Shown piece after piece: positions 16,270-27,543 of a stretch of 64,000 nucleotides of DNA. The notes below the pieces were generated by a model. It was not told the origin of the DNA. It did not search any database and was given only the letters and a program-made list of their open reading frames with translations. This stretch comes from an uncultured Prevotellaceae bacterium (GTDB taxonomy: Bacteria > Bacteroidota > Bacteroidia > Bacteroidales > Bacteroidaceae): positions 1 through 64,000 of the forward strand of contig CAMAFX010000001.1 of NCBI GenBank assembly GCA_945833925.1, read 5' to 3'. Made by a program: the position numbers and the translations under genes. Within the stretch, counting starts at the first letter, position 1; the number at the start of each line of letters is the position of its first letter.

Positions 16270-18348
16270 TTAGTTTGTCTTCTGGTTTCTCATCAGGAAG
16301 TAGAAATAGTAGAACGTGTTGCTGTAGAGAGGTTTGAAGGCGCGTGCTTTCTCCTGCTCAGAGAGTGGGGCGATGTCGGGACGGCTGTTGAACTGCATGA
16401 AGCTCTGGTAGCGGTCGATGACGCCCTGGTCGAATGGCAGGCGCTTCATGGCTTCGGCATTGCTCATGCCCGGCCACATGACGCTCTCCTTCTGAGGCTC
16501 AAGCTGGCAGTAGAGGTAGGCTGCCTCCTGATAGTAGCGTGGCACGTAGAAGCCTTCCTCCTTGGCGTGGCGGTTGCAGTATTCTGCGAACCGTGGCCAG
16601 AAGAGGTCGATGTCCTTCATGATGAGTGAGCACATAAGTGTGCACTCCTGGTACACTGGGTCTGCACCGCGTCCGTTGGCGAAGGTCTGGAGCAGGTAAA
16701 GCTCGACCAGCGTGTTGTCGGCGTCCAGTCGGTCGCCGAACTCCTTGAGGTATGTTATGGGTGAGAGTTCGGTGTCTTCCCTCATCTTGTCCTGATGTCC
16801 GATGAAGGGTTCGTATTTCTCTGCCCATTCCTTGTGGTATCTCGTCTTCTTCAGCAGGTTGAAGTATTTGTGAGCCACGGCGTCCTCGCCCTTGAGCATC
16901 GCGCACAGTGCCATGTATTTCAGTTGTTCCACTCTCCAACCGAACTCGACGCCGTCTTCCATGCACCATCGGTAGCAGAAGTTCAGTTTGCCGTAGTTGT
17001 AGTAGAGCATCTTGCCTCCCACCTGGGTCATGCGGACAGTCCACTCAGCCTCCTGCTGGCGCGAGCCCTCGGGGTACATGAACATCTCGTCGCCCACTCT
17101 TCCCACGCGAAACAGTGCCAGGTTCTTCATCATCACCATGACGCGTGTGGGCGAGATGGTGTCGTTGGCGCAGGCGGCCATGGTCTGCAAAGCTCCCTCC
17201 CAGTCCTGGCGCTCGATGGCGTTTGCCATGGCTATCTCGGCGTGGAAGTTCTTGTCGTGGTTCCAGCGCTTCAGTGCGAAGCTCGATGCACCGCCGAGCA
17301 GTGCAAGGATGACGATGGCAGCCGCCGTCTTCTTGACCTTGCTCTCGAAGATGCCATTCTTGATGAGCGATGCGACGGTAAGCACCACGAAGCAGAGTGC
17401 CAGAAGGTAATATGCCGTGCGGTAGACAGGGCAATCGTCCTGTCCGTAGCGGAAGCATGGCATGCCAGCCACATACACTTCGCTTCGCATGGTCTGGTCG
17501 AATATGTTGTATTCTATCTGAGGGATGATGCCTGCGAGAACGACGGCAAGCAGAACTGTCGCGCCGCACCATATCGCTTCGCTGCGTGTGCTGAGGGTCT
17601 TCTTTTCGTTCAGCCTGTCATATTCGTTCGCGCTGCCGTTGCCGGCATTCTCTTCGCTGCCTTTCTTTCTTTCAAAGAAGATGGTAATGCTGTTGGCTGC
17701 CATCAGTGCCAGTGCGAGGAACGACCATGCTCCCATCCACTGGTAGCCGAACCATGCCGTAGCCACCATCAGCAGCATTTTTGCCATCCTGCCTGAAACA
17801 GCGGAAAACCTCTCCATGCAGTCGCCTGCGAGGGCGATGACGAGAGAGATGCCCACTCCCAGCGTTGGCACCCACATGTGTCCGGGCTGTTTCTGGTAGT
17901 AAATCCAGTAGCCCGTCTGTGTCAGTATGGCAAGCAGCATCAGTGGCACAAGTGCCACGAGCAGCATCTTCCATCCGCGCAGGCGGAACAGGCGTTGCGA
18001 CAAACCCATGACGACAGCCCACGCACTCATCATGAGCCACACGCCCATAGCCGGGTGGTAGAAGAACTGGGTCATGTAGCAGCCCAGCCACGAGAGCATA
18101 CCGCCGGGGTAGATGCTCAGCGTGCGGTAGAAGGTCTCGCCCGGCAGCCACAGGCTCTGCTCCTGACTCTTGAAGAGCACCTCGCTCTCGCTGTCTATTA
18201 GTTTATATCCGGCAACCAGGAGTACGCATAGCAGAATAGTTGTCGAGAGGAGTGTTGCCAGTCCTCTGACAGAGGTCTTCTTCTTCTCAGCGTTCATTGC
18301 GCTGACCTGCTGTTTGTATGTTGTCTTGTTGCTTTTGTGTTGTGCCAT
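16270..18348 (-). CDS. DUF6057-family multi-pass membrane protein
   Basis: The N-terminal half contains many hydrophobic segments (for example LATLLSTTILLCVLLVAGY, AVVMGLSQRL and VALVPLMLLAILTQTGYW), suggesting roughly ten membrane spans. The C-terminal half (from about residue 350) is soluble and helical, reminiscent of TPR-like repeats. I match it to DUF6057, a Bacteroidetes family without known function. The reading frame is open to 18441, but a -7 element at 18375-18382 would place the transcript start below that ATG. I therefore choose the ATG at 18348 (MAQHKSNKTT); an ATG at 18297 (MNAEKKKTS) is also plausible. It heads the run PD40 lipoprotein, GH29, GH16, and is divergent from the beta-galactosidase gene. 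Confidence 0.75.
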   Translation of the reverse strand: MAQHKSNKTTYKQQVSAMNAEKKKTSVRGLATLLSTTILLCVLLVAGYKLIDSESEVLFKSQEQSLWLPGETFYRTLSIYPGGMLSWLGCYMTQFFYHPAMGVWLMMSAWAVVMGLSQRLFRLRGWKMLLVALVPLMLLAILTQTGYWIYYQKQPGHMWVPTLGVGISLVIALAGDCMERFSAVSGRMAKMLLMVATAWFGYQWMGAWSFLALALMAANSITIFFERKKGSEENAGNGSANEYDRLNEKKTLSTRSEAIWCGATVLLAVVLAGIIPQIEYNIFDQTMRSEVYVAGMPCFRYGQDDCPVYRTAYYLLALCFVVLTVASLIKNGIFESKVKKTAAAIVILALLGGASSFALKRWNHDKNFHAEIAMANAIERQDWEGALQTMAACANDTISPTRVMVMMKNLALFRVGRVGDEMFMYPEGSRQQEAEWTVRMTQVGGKMLYYNYGKLNFCYRWCMEDGVEFGWRVEQLKYMALCAMLKGEDAVAHKYFNLLKKTRYHKEWAEKYEPFIGHQDKMREDTELSPITYLKEFGDRLDADNTLVELYLLQTFANGRGADPVYQECTLMCSLIMKDIDLFWPRFAEYCNRHAKEEGFYVPRYYQEAAYLYCQLEPQKESVMWPGMSNAEAMKRLPFDQGVIDRYQSFMQFNSRPDIAPLSEQEKARAFKPLYSNTFYYFYFLMRNQKTN

Positions 18349-18374
18349 TGCGGTTAGGATACAATTATACGCTC

Positions 18375-18382
18375 CAAAGTTA
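18375..18382 (-). promoter_or_regulatory. Candidate -7 element of the DUF6057-led operon
   Basis: Reads TAACTTTG on the minus strand and predicts a transcript start near 18368, about 20 bases before the ATG at 18348. No clear -33 element is seen. It helps choose the start of the DUF6057 gene. Confidence 0.4.
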
Positions 18383-18487
18383 CAAAAAAAACGTTGAATG
18401 AATGTTCTTTCGGTCCTAAATATCGTATAGTACGCGTACATATTATAAAATAATCAGCGTATTGTCTGTTTATATAAAAAAAAACAC

Positions 18488-18495
18488 TATCTTTG
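18488..18495 (+). promoter_or_regulatory. Candidate -7 element of the beta-galactosidase gene
   Basis: TATCTTTG, a perfect TAnnTTTG match 60 bases before the ATG at 18555. The nearest upstream TTG (18462-18464) is 23 bases away, longer than the usual spacing. A second TTTG lies in the following repeat copy. Confidence 0.45.
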
Positions 18496-18536
18496 TCAAC
18501 GGATTATATCTGACTTTGTCGACGGATTATATCTAA
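18491..18536 (+). repeat. Duplicated 23-bp leader sequence
   Basis: Two adjacent 23-base copies (18491-18513 and 18514-18536) differing at two positions. Each begins CTTTGTC and carries GACGGATTATATCT or AACGGATTATATCT. The first copy overlaps the -7 element and the second lies in the 5-prime leader, so the pair may be a double operator site or a slipped duplication. Confidence 0.8.
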
Positions 18537-21722
<3,186 letters not shown>

Positions 21723-21786
21723 TTCTCAGGCTGACATTCGCTCGAAGGCACTTCGAGATGTAGCCGGAAGAAAATATTCGTATCGA

Positions 21787-21816
21787 GGCTAAGGAGTTCG
21801 CTCCTTAGCCTTTTTT
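21787..21816 (+). terminator. Intrinsic terminator of the beta-galactosidase gene
   Basis: A perfect 10-bp stem (21787-21796 with 21801-21810) with a TTCG loop is followed by six T. It sits 64 bases after the stop codon. Confidence 0.92.
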
Positions 21817-21901
21817 GTTGTGATGTCTGTTGTAAAGACAATAACCATGATAAACGTATGTTCATTACAACAGACTGCTTTTTTTTCGTCGTTTGAGGCT
21901 G

Positions 21902-21967
21902 AAAAAAAAAATTTTCCGGTGCGAAAAAAAATTTTTTTTGCTGCGGAAAAAGATTTTTTCTGCACCG
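21902..21967. repeat. Nested palindromes with long A/T tracts
   Basis: This is the main content of the gene-free stretch 21817-22034. A10T4 at 21902-21915 is followed by an outer inverted repeat CGGTGC (21917-21922) and GCACCG (21962-21967). The outer repeat encloses A8T8 (21924-21939) and a second mirror-like A/T block bounded by GCGG and CTGC. The arrangement could extrude as a cruciform or act as strongly bent DNA. I see no gene in it. Confidence 0.7.
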
Positions 21968-22034
21968 TAGAAATTCTTTTTATGCTTACGCGAGTTTTTA
22001 CTTTAGTTGTGTCAAGTTAACGGCAATGTAATCA

Positions 22035-22070
22035 GAAAAAAGCCAGCCGGGCGAGTGCGTCCGGCTGGCT
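22035..22070 (-). terminator. Intrinsic terminator of the PI-PLC gene
   Basis: On the minus strand a perfect 10-bp stem (22061-22070 with 22041-22050) with a 10-base loop is followed by a T-run (A-run at 22036-22041 on the plus strand). It ends transcription from the gene whose stop is at 22127. Confidence 0.92.
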
Positions 22071-22082
22071 TTGTATTTGCTC

Positions 22083-22110
22083 GGTACTGCTGCAGCGAGG
22101 CAGCAGTACC
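22083..22110. repeat. Perfect 11-bp hairpin before the terminator
   Basis: GGTACTGCTGC (22083-22093) pairs fully with GCAGCAGTACC (22100-22110) around a 6-base loop. It lies between the PI-PLC stop codon and the terminator and lacks its own T-run, so it may protect the 3-prime end of the transcript. Confidence 0.75.
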
Positions 22111-22126
22111 TGAGGGAGTGTCGTGA

Positions 22127-25100
22127 TTACTTGCGAGAGCGTCCGTTGTAGACGTACGTGTAGTTCTGGTTGATGATAGCGTTGAGCAGTATCTTGCCGC
22201 TGTTCGTCTCGCAACCGATGTAGTCGCAGAGGAGGTAGCCGGTAGGACCGCTTACAGTGTCAAGGAATGTAGCGATGGCAGGGTTGGTGCTGCCTGCATA
22301 TTTGCTTGGGCTGTTAGAGCTGCTCAGGTAGTTGTAGTAGAAGTGCGAGCGGTCGGTGTCTTCCTTCGACTGGTTGATCATGTCCTTCACAGCCGTCTGC
22401 TTTGTGTCGCCGTTGCTCTTGTACTTGTCCTGTACGTTGGCAGTGCATGTGCCGCCAATCTTGCAACTGAAGTCAGAAACGGTATTGTCGTCTGGCCAGT
22501 TAGAAATCTTTGTTGTGTTGTTTACATCAGTACGAGTACGGTTTATGTAGCAGATCTTGCCACGGAAGTCGTCGAGTGTGTAGTAAGAGTGGTCGAGTAC
22601 CTTCATGTAGTCCTTGTAGGTAGTGTGACAATCATTTACTACGCTCCACATCTCGCTTGAACGGTCGGTACCGAGCTTGTTGTTCTCCTTTACCATGATA
22701 ACAGATATAGCCTCTGTTGGGTGAGCCTGAACGAAATCTGCAAGCATCTTGATGGCATCAACATACTTTGTAGATGTTTTTGTGACGCCGTGCCAGATGT
22801 AGAGGTTCTCGGCAGTGATGGTAGTGTTGTTGTAGTATCCTGGACGGAGGTCGAACTGGCGTACACCTGCGTCGAGAAGTTCCTGGAGTGTGAGGTCCTG
22901 GCACTCTGCGCTTGGTAAGGCATTGCCCTTTGTACATGCGTCGTGTGCGCCTGGAGTACTGATCTTGCTGAAGTAGGTGTTGCCAGGGATGGTTGCCATC
23001 CAGTTGTTGGTAGCAGTTGTCTCGGTGAAGGTAAGCTCGTTAGCCTTGCCTGCGTTGATGCCGGTGAAGGTCTGGCTGTAGAAGCTGCCGTCGGTGGTGC
23101 GGACGGTAACGATGACACCGTTGGTCAGCTCGACAGGGAAGAGGTATGCAGTGTATGTTCCGGCATTGTTGCCTGTTACGGTAACAACGTCGCTCTGAGC
23201 ATAGCGTGCATGTGTGTAGGTGTTCTCCTCACCCTGAGCGTAGGTTGCGCTTACCTTGCCGTTGGCATTGATGGCAATCATGTCGCCTGCGATAGCCTTC
23301 TTGTCTACAGAGTAAACGCTTACGCTTGCTACGTTGGCAAGTGTAGTCTTGACGTTCAGTGTGGTGAAGTAGTCGGCAGCAGTGATTGTGCTCTTGACGT
23401 CTGAGTTGTCTGTCATTGATGTTGCTGATACGACAGCATAGTCAGGAGTAGCGTTCTCAGATGCCAGCTGCTCTGCGTAAACCTTTGCAACAACCTTTGT
23501 TGCGGTCTTTGGCTGGATGATATCTACGAGAGTTGCAACGTCAGAGATAGATGTCTTGCCGTCGTTGTTGATGTCGCCCTCGCCGTGAGTACCTTCGTAC
23601 TCCTCGTTGATAACCTGTGCCATAGCAGTAACATCGTCAGCATCCACCTTCTCGTCGAGGTTGATATCGCCTACGAGTGCGATGGTGAAGTAGTTGTGCG
23701 AGTTGACTGTGTAGAAGCCTTCGCTTTGAGCACCGATGTACATGTTTGCCTCGGTGTTGAACAGAGTTACGATGCCTTCTTCGGTCATGCTTGGCTGAAT
23801 CTTGACAGCAAGTGCCTTCGAACCATCGGTTGTTGCACGCAACTGTCTTGTGTCACCACCGTAAACAACGCCTGTACATACGAAGACTGTACCATCGTTG
23901 AATGCAATGGCGTATGTGCCGTCGCCGTTAGGAATGAGACGGAGGTTTTGGATTGGCTTGGTGCCTCTTGCAAAGTAGCCCATGCTGTAGCCGCCTTTTG
24001 AAGGATCTCCGTTCTCGTAAGCAGAAACGAGCTTGTTGTTGTGCTCGTAGCCTTCGTACTTCAGGATGACGTTGTAGAGTGAGAAGTAGCCACCTTCGTT
24101 GACGCTGACAGCCTTAATGCCCTCAACCTTGGTCTTCATTGCCTCAACCTGTTCGATTGTAGCAGAAGCGTTCGAGATGAGTGCCTTTGCCTCCTCGATG
24201 ATTGCCTTTGCGTTGTCCACCTCAGTCTTGTTGAACTTGAATGGAGCAGCCTCAGAGATGTTGGCTGTTGGCAGGGCAACATCCTTGATAGCATTGCCGA
24301 GTTCTGCCTTGGCAGCGTCAACGGGAGAACAGTACATCATGAGGCTTGGAGTGCCGAACCATGTCCAGTCGCTTGACTTGGCTTTAGAAGGATTGGTGAT
24401 ACCGAACTCGTAATTGCCTGCCTCGCTGATGTAAACCCATACGGTGTTGTTGTACAGACCGTCGTTGAACATTGCAGTACCGGCGTTGGTTCTGTTAGGA
24501 TAGAATGCTGTGGCACCGGCAGGCTGCATGAGACCGTCGCCGCCAGCACTTCTGCTTGCCTCAAATACTGAGCATACCTGAGTCTGAGCACCAGCGAAGT
24601 AGATGTAGGTGACAGGAGAGTGTGCCTCTTTCAGGTGCAGGTTGTACGAACCGTTGTAGTCTTTCATACGTGTGTAAGCTGGCATTGAGAAACAGTACAG
24701 ACCTGGTGTTGTAATGCTGATGGTACCCTTGCGCGAACCTGCAGCCTGGTAGAACTCGTTTGTTTCTTCAAGGGCAACGTCGATGGTTGTCTTGACAAGA
24801 CCGGCAGCCTCGATAGCGGCAGCAAGTTCGTCGTTGTTGTTTGCTGTCAGACCGGCATCAGCAGCGGCTGTCTTGACATTCTGGTTCTTGAGCGAAGCCA
24901 TGGCAGCAGCGTGAGCTGAAGGAGTAACAAACTTCCATCCCTTGGCGTCAGCAGAAACTGTTGCAGCTCCTCTCTCGTCGTCGGTAGCAACATATAGGTT
25001 GCTGTAAGCGTTGAAGATGTTATAGGTGTCGGCGTTCTTGGTGATGGTGAACTGGCGGCATCCTACGTCCTGGTCCTTGTAGTCGGTGTAGAGTCTTTTT

Positions 25101-27268
25101 ATATCACCTAGTGCGTAGAGGAATTTGTCGTTGTCTGCCAACTTGAATGTAGAGATACCCTTGTTGTCGGTAGCGATGTTCATTGCTATACCGTAAGCGT
25201 CGAGCATAGCCTCGGTGTTGAATGCTCCACCACGGCTGACGTACTTGCCGTCCTCGCTCTGGAGGAAGTAAAGACCGTCAAGCAATGCTGGGGTCTTGAC
25301 TGTGAAGCTTACAGCGGTGCTGCTGCCGAGGTCTGATGTCAGAACACCTGCGGGGATGCTTATTGTGACGGTCTGGTCGACCTGAAGACCTGCAGGGATA
25401 GTGAACTCTGCACCGCCGTCGATGGCAGTGAGGTTGCATGCAGTACCGTTGACTGTTGCCTTTGAGCCAGCCTTCAGAGTGTAGATTGCAGTAGAGTTGA
25501 TGAATGTCAGTTTAATGGTATGTCCGCTCTGTACGAAGTCGCCATCCTCGATGCTGAGGGTCTGAGTGCCTGCAGAAACGTTTGTGCCGAGGTAGGTAAC
25601 CTTCAGGTTCTTGAACGCAAGCCAGTTGAAGTTGGCACTGTTGATGCCGAAGTTGATGTCGAGCGAACCGTTGGCTGCAACCTGAACAACTGCCTTGTAG
25701 GTGTTGTAGACACCATCCTTGCTGTCGTACACGAATGTTGTACCCGAACCGAGGTCGACGCTCTTCTCGTTGACGTTGAATGTAGCTCCCGAGATTGGGG
25801 CACCATTGAGTCCTGCCTCGCTGTATACACGTGCCAGAATCTGTACCTGGTAGTAACCTGCTGTAAGGTTGTCGATGAGTGTATGCTTGATGGTGGCATT
25901 GCCGAGAAGTGAACCATTAGCTACCCAGTTCTCGATGAATGGAGTAGTCATGCCGGTGTTGTCACTGTTACCCTCTGTCGACCATGTGTTAACGTGGAAT
26001 GTCGATGTGTTGTCGATTGTCCAGTCGTCGAGAGTTGCGCAAGAAGCGTTGGTGATGGCAGAGGTGACGTCGTTGGTGCCGCCAGCGATGAGTGCGTTGA
26101 TGGCATTACCCTGCTCGTAGGCATGGATTGAAGGCTGTGCGTTAGAGATGGCTGCCTTCAGTGCCTCGATAGCCTCGGTGTACTGGGCATCGGTGTAGCC
26201 TGTGTCATCGCCGTATGTGCTGATGGCGCTGTTCAGTGTGGCAAGTGACGCTGCGTTCATGGGCTTGGTAGCAGTCTCCTGTGCCGAAGCAAGTGCGCTT
26301 TCCCATGACTTGGCAAGACCGTTTGCTGCAAGCATGTGGATGGTCTCTACCTGGAACACGTACCAGCAACCACCTGTCTTGATGTTCTTGATACCAACCT
26401 TGAGGACGCCGTCTGTGCCGACGTTGCCTACAAGCTTGTACTGTGCAGGGGTACAACCCTTCTGGTCGATGACGGGGATGTCGGTTGTGACGTCGTTGAT
26501 GAAGAGCTGTGCGATGCCGTCACCGCTACCTGTCTGACCGTCCCAGGCAGCGAGGTTTGCAGCAGCGCGAACGCTTACTTCATACTTGCCTTCGGGCAGA
26601 TTGCTGAAGGTCTGGTACATGATGTCGCCTGCAGTAAAGGATGTTTTGCTATATCTCTCCTTGCAGCTTGCATAATCACCGCTGGCGTTGGTGATGTCCC
26701 ACTTAGTGTCGTTGCCGATAACTGTCTGAAGCTTCATTGCAGCCTCGCCTTCCTCGTCGGTGAGCTTCTCGAGGCGGAACTGACCATATACAATCCACTG
26801 GGCGTTGTTGGTCTGCTTGAAGTTCATGGTGAGAGTCTGGCCTTCCTCAACCTTGATGGTTGTGCTGATGCGGTGCAGGTCTGGACTTCCCTTCAACCAG
26901 CCGGCAATATCTTCAAAGTTGCCGTTTGAAGAATGCTTGATGTAGGCGGTTGTTGTAGTAGAACCTGAGGTTGCATTCAGACTGGCTCCCGTTGAACTCA
27001 GTACGCTGTTTACAGCCTGGATTGATAACTCGTAGTAGCCGGCAGGGAGGGCACCTGTGGTCTGTGTCAGACTGAAGGTGTTGTGCCATGAGTCCCAGTA
27101 ACCGTTGCCGTTGCGGCTGTGGTTACCACCGCTACTCTGGCCACCTCCCCAGTTTGCCTCCGAGGTGATGGCAGCATCGTTGACGTAAGTGCTGGTTACG
27201 TCCTCGCGTGACTGCGCGCACACTGCGAATAGCAGCGCAGCCCAGATAAAGAATAGTTTTCTTTTCAT
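22127..27268 (-). CDS. Giant secreted PI-PLC-domain protein with dockerin-like and jelly-roll modules
   Basis: A 1713-residue protein with a signal peptide (about 1-19, LLFAVCAQS). The N-terminal half holds at least three beta-sandwich modules of carbohydrate-binding appearance (around 25-170, 185-310 and 390-560) separated by short helical linkers. A ricin-like or cytoplasm-unrelated beta region lies near 640-790. Two Asp-rich motifs, VGDINLDEKVDADDV near 1202 and EGDINNDGKTSISDV near 1233, form a dockerin type I-like pair. The C-terminus (about 1425-1713) is a bacterial PI-PLC X domain. His1442 in PGAHDA, Arg1475 in FDLRPG and His1493 in IWHGV have the spacing expected of the two catalytic histidines and the substrate Arg. 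PI-PLCs cleave phosphatidylinositol or GPI anchors. A host- or plant-membrane target is inference. It is a single-gene unit. Confidence 0.88.
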   Translation of the reverse strand: MKRKLFFIWAALLFAVCAQSREDVTSTYVNDAAITSEANWGGGQSSGGNHSRNGNGYWDSWHNTFSLTQTTGALPAGYYELSIQAVNSVLSSTGASLNATSGSTTTTAYIKHSSNGNFEDIAGWLKGSPDLHRISTTIKVEEGQTLTMNFKQTNNAQWIVYGQFRLEKLTDEEGEAAMKLQTVIGNDTKWDITNASGDYASCKERYSKTSFTAGDIMYQTFSNLPEGKYEVSVRAAANLAAWDGQTGSGDGIAQLFINDVTTDIPVIDQKGCTPAQYKLVGNVGTDGVLKVGIKNIKTGGCWYVFQVETIHMLAANGLAKSWESALASAQETATKPMNAASLATLNSAISTYGDDTGYTDAQYTEAIEALKAAISNAQPSIHAYEQGNAINALIAGGTNDVTSAITNASCATLDDWTIDNTSTFHVNTWSTEGNSDNTGMTTPFIENWVANGSLLGNATIKHTLIDNLTAGYYQVQILARVYSEAGLNGAPISGATFNVNEKSVDLGSGTTFVYDSKDGVYNTYKAVVQVAANGSLDINFGINSANFNWLAFKNLKVTYLGTNVSAGTQTLSIEDGDFVQSGHTIKLTFINSTAIYTLKAGSKATVNGTACNLTAIDGGAEFTIPAGLQVDQTVTISIPAGVLTSDLGSSTAVSFTVKTPALLDGLYFLQSEDGKYVSRGGAFNTEAMLDAYGIAMNIATDNKGISTFKLADNDKFLYALGDIKRLYTDYKDQDVGCRQFTITKNADTYNIFNAYSNLYVATDDERGAATVSADAKGWKFVTPSAHAAAMASLKNQNVKTAAADAGLTANNNDELAAAIEAAGLVKTTIDVALEETNEFYQAAGSRKGTISITTPGLYCFSMPAYTRMKDYNGSYNLHLKEAHSPVTYIYFAGAQTQVCSVFEASRSAGGDGLMQPAGATAFYPNRTNAGTAMFNDGLYNNTVWVYISEAGNYEFGITNPSKAKSSDWTWFGTPSLMMYCSPVDAAKAELGNAIKDVALPTANISEAAPFKFNKTEVDNAKAIIEEAKALISNASATIEQVEAMKTKVEGIKAVSVNEGGYFSLYNVILKYEGYEHNNKLVSAYENGDPSKGGYSMGYFARGTKPIQNLRLIPNGDGTYAIAFNDGTVFVCTGVVYGGDTRQLRATTDGSKALAVKIQPSMTEEGIVTLFNTEANMYIGAQSEGFYTVNSHNYFTIALVGDINLDEKVDADDVTAMAQVINEEYEGTHGEGDINNDGKTSISDVATLVDIIQPKTATKVVAKVYAEQLASENATPDYAVVSATSMTDNSDVKSTITAADYFTTLNVKTTLANVASVSVYSVDKKAIAGDMIAINANGKVSATYAQGEENTYTHARYAQSDVVTVTGNNAGTYTAYLFPVELTNGVIVTVRTTDGSFYSQTFTGINAGKANELTFTETTATNNWMATIPGNTYFSKISTPGAHDACTKGNALPSAECQDLTLQELLDAGVRQFDLRPGYYNNTTITAENLYIWHGVTKTSTKYVDAIKMLADFVQAHPTEAISVIMVKENNKLGTDRSSEMWSVVNDCHTTYKDYMKVLDHSYYTLDDFRGKICYINRTRTDVNNTTKISNWPDDNTVSDFSCKIGGTCTANVQDKYKSNGDTKQTAVKDMINQSKEDTDRSHFYYNYLSSSNSPSKYAGSTNPAIATFLDTVSGPTGYLLCDYIGCETNSGKILLNAIINQNYTYVYNGRSRK

Positions 27269-27353
27269 TGTGAATAGTTAGTTAATAAAGTTTATTGTTG
27301 TTTTCGCTTTTTCGTGGTACTGTGTCTTATGGCATTTTTGACAATAATACGTG

Positions 27354-27361
27354 CAAATGTA
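27354..27361 (-). promoter_or_regulatory. Candidate -7 element of the PI-PLC gene
   Basis: TACATTTG on the minus strand, matching TAnnTTTG, about 86 bases before the ATG at 27268. No -33 TTTG is seen at the usual spacing. Confidence 0.35.
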
Positions 27362-27468
27362 CAAAAATAATTTGTTAATTATGTAAAATTCTGCAACTAT
27401 TCTGCCTTTGAGAACTGACAATTAAGTAAAAATGGGAGATTTCATAACAAATCAATAATAATTTGACG

Positions 27469-27476
27469 TAACTTTG
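27469..27476 (+). promoter_or_regulatory. Candidate -7 element of the EamA transporter gene
   Basis: TAACTTTG on the plus strand, about 68 bases before the ATG at 27544. A -33 element is not evident. Confidence 0.4.
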
Positions 27477-27543
27477 TGACATATAAACAGGTTCTGCTGC
27501 TCAACGAAAGTGGTAACAGGCCGTTCAACAGGTATTGGCAGGT

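Noticed and set aside
18349..18441. N-terminal extension of the DUF6057 protein
   Set aside because: The -7 element at 18375-18382 lies inside it, and the extension has no membrane or signal character.
21820..22020. Small Lys/Phe-rich open frame on the plus strand
   Set aside because: It is read through the A/T tracts, starts after a terminator and has no plausible protein features.
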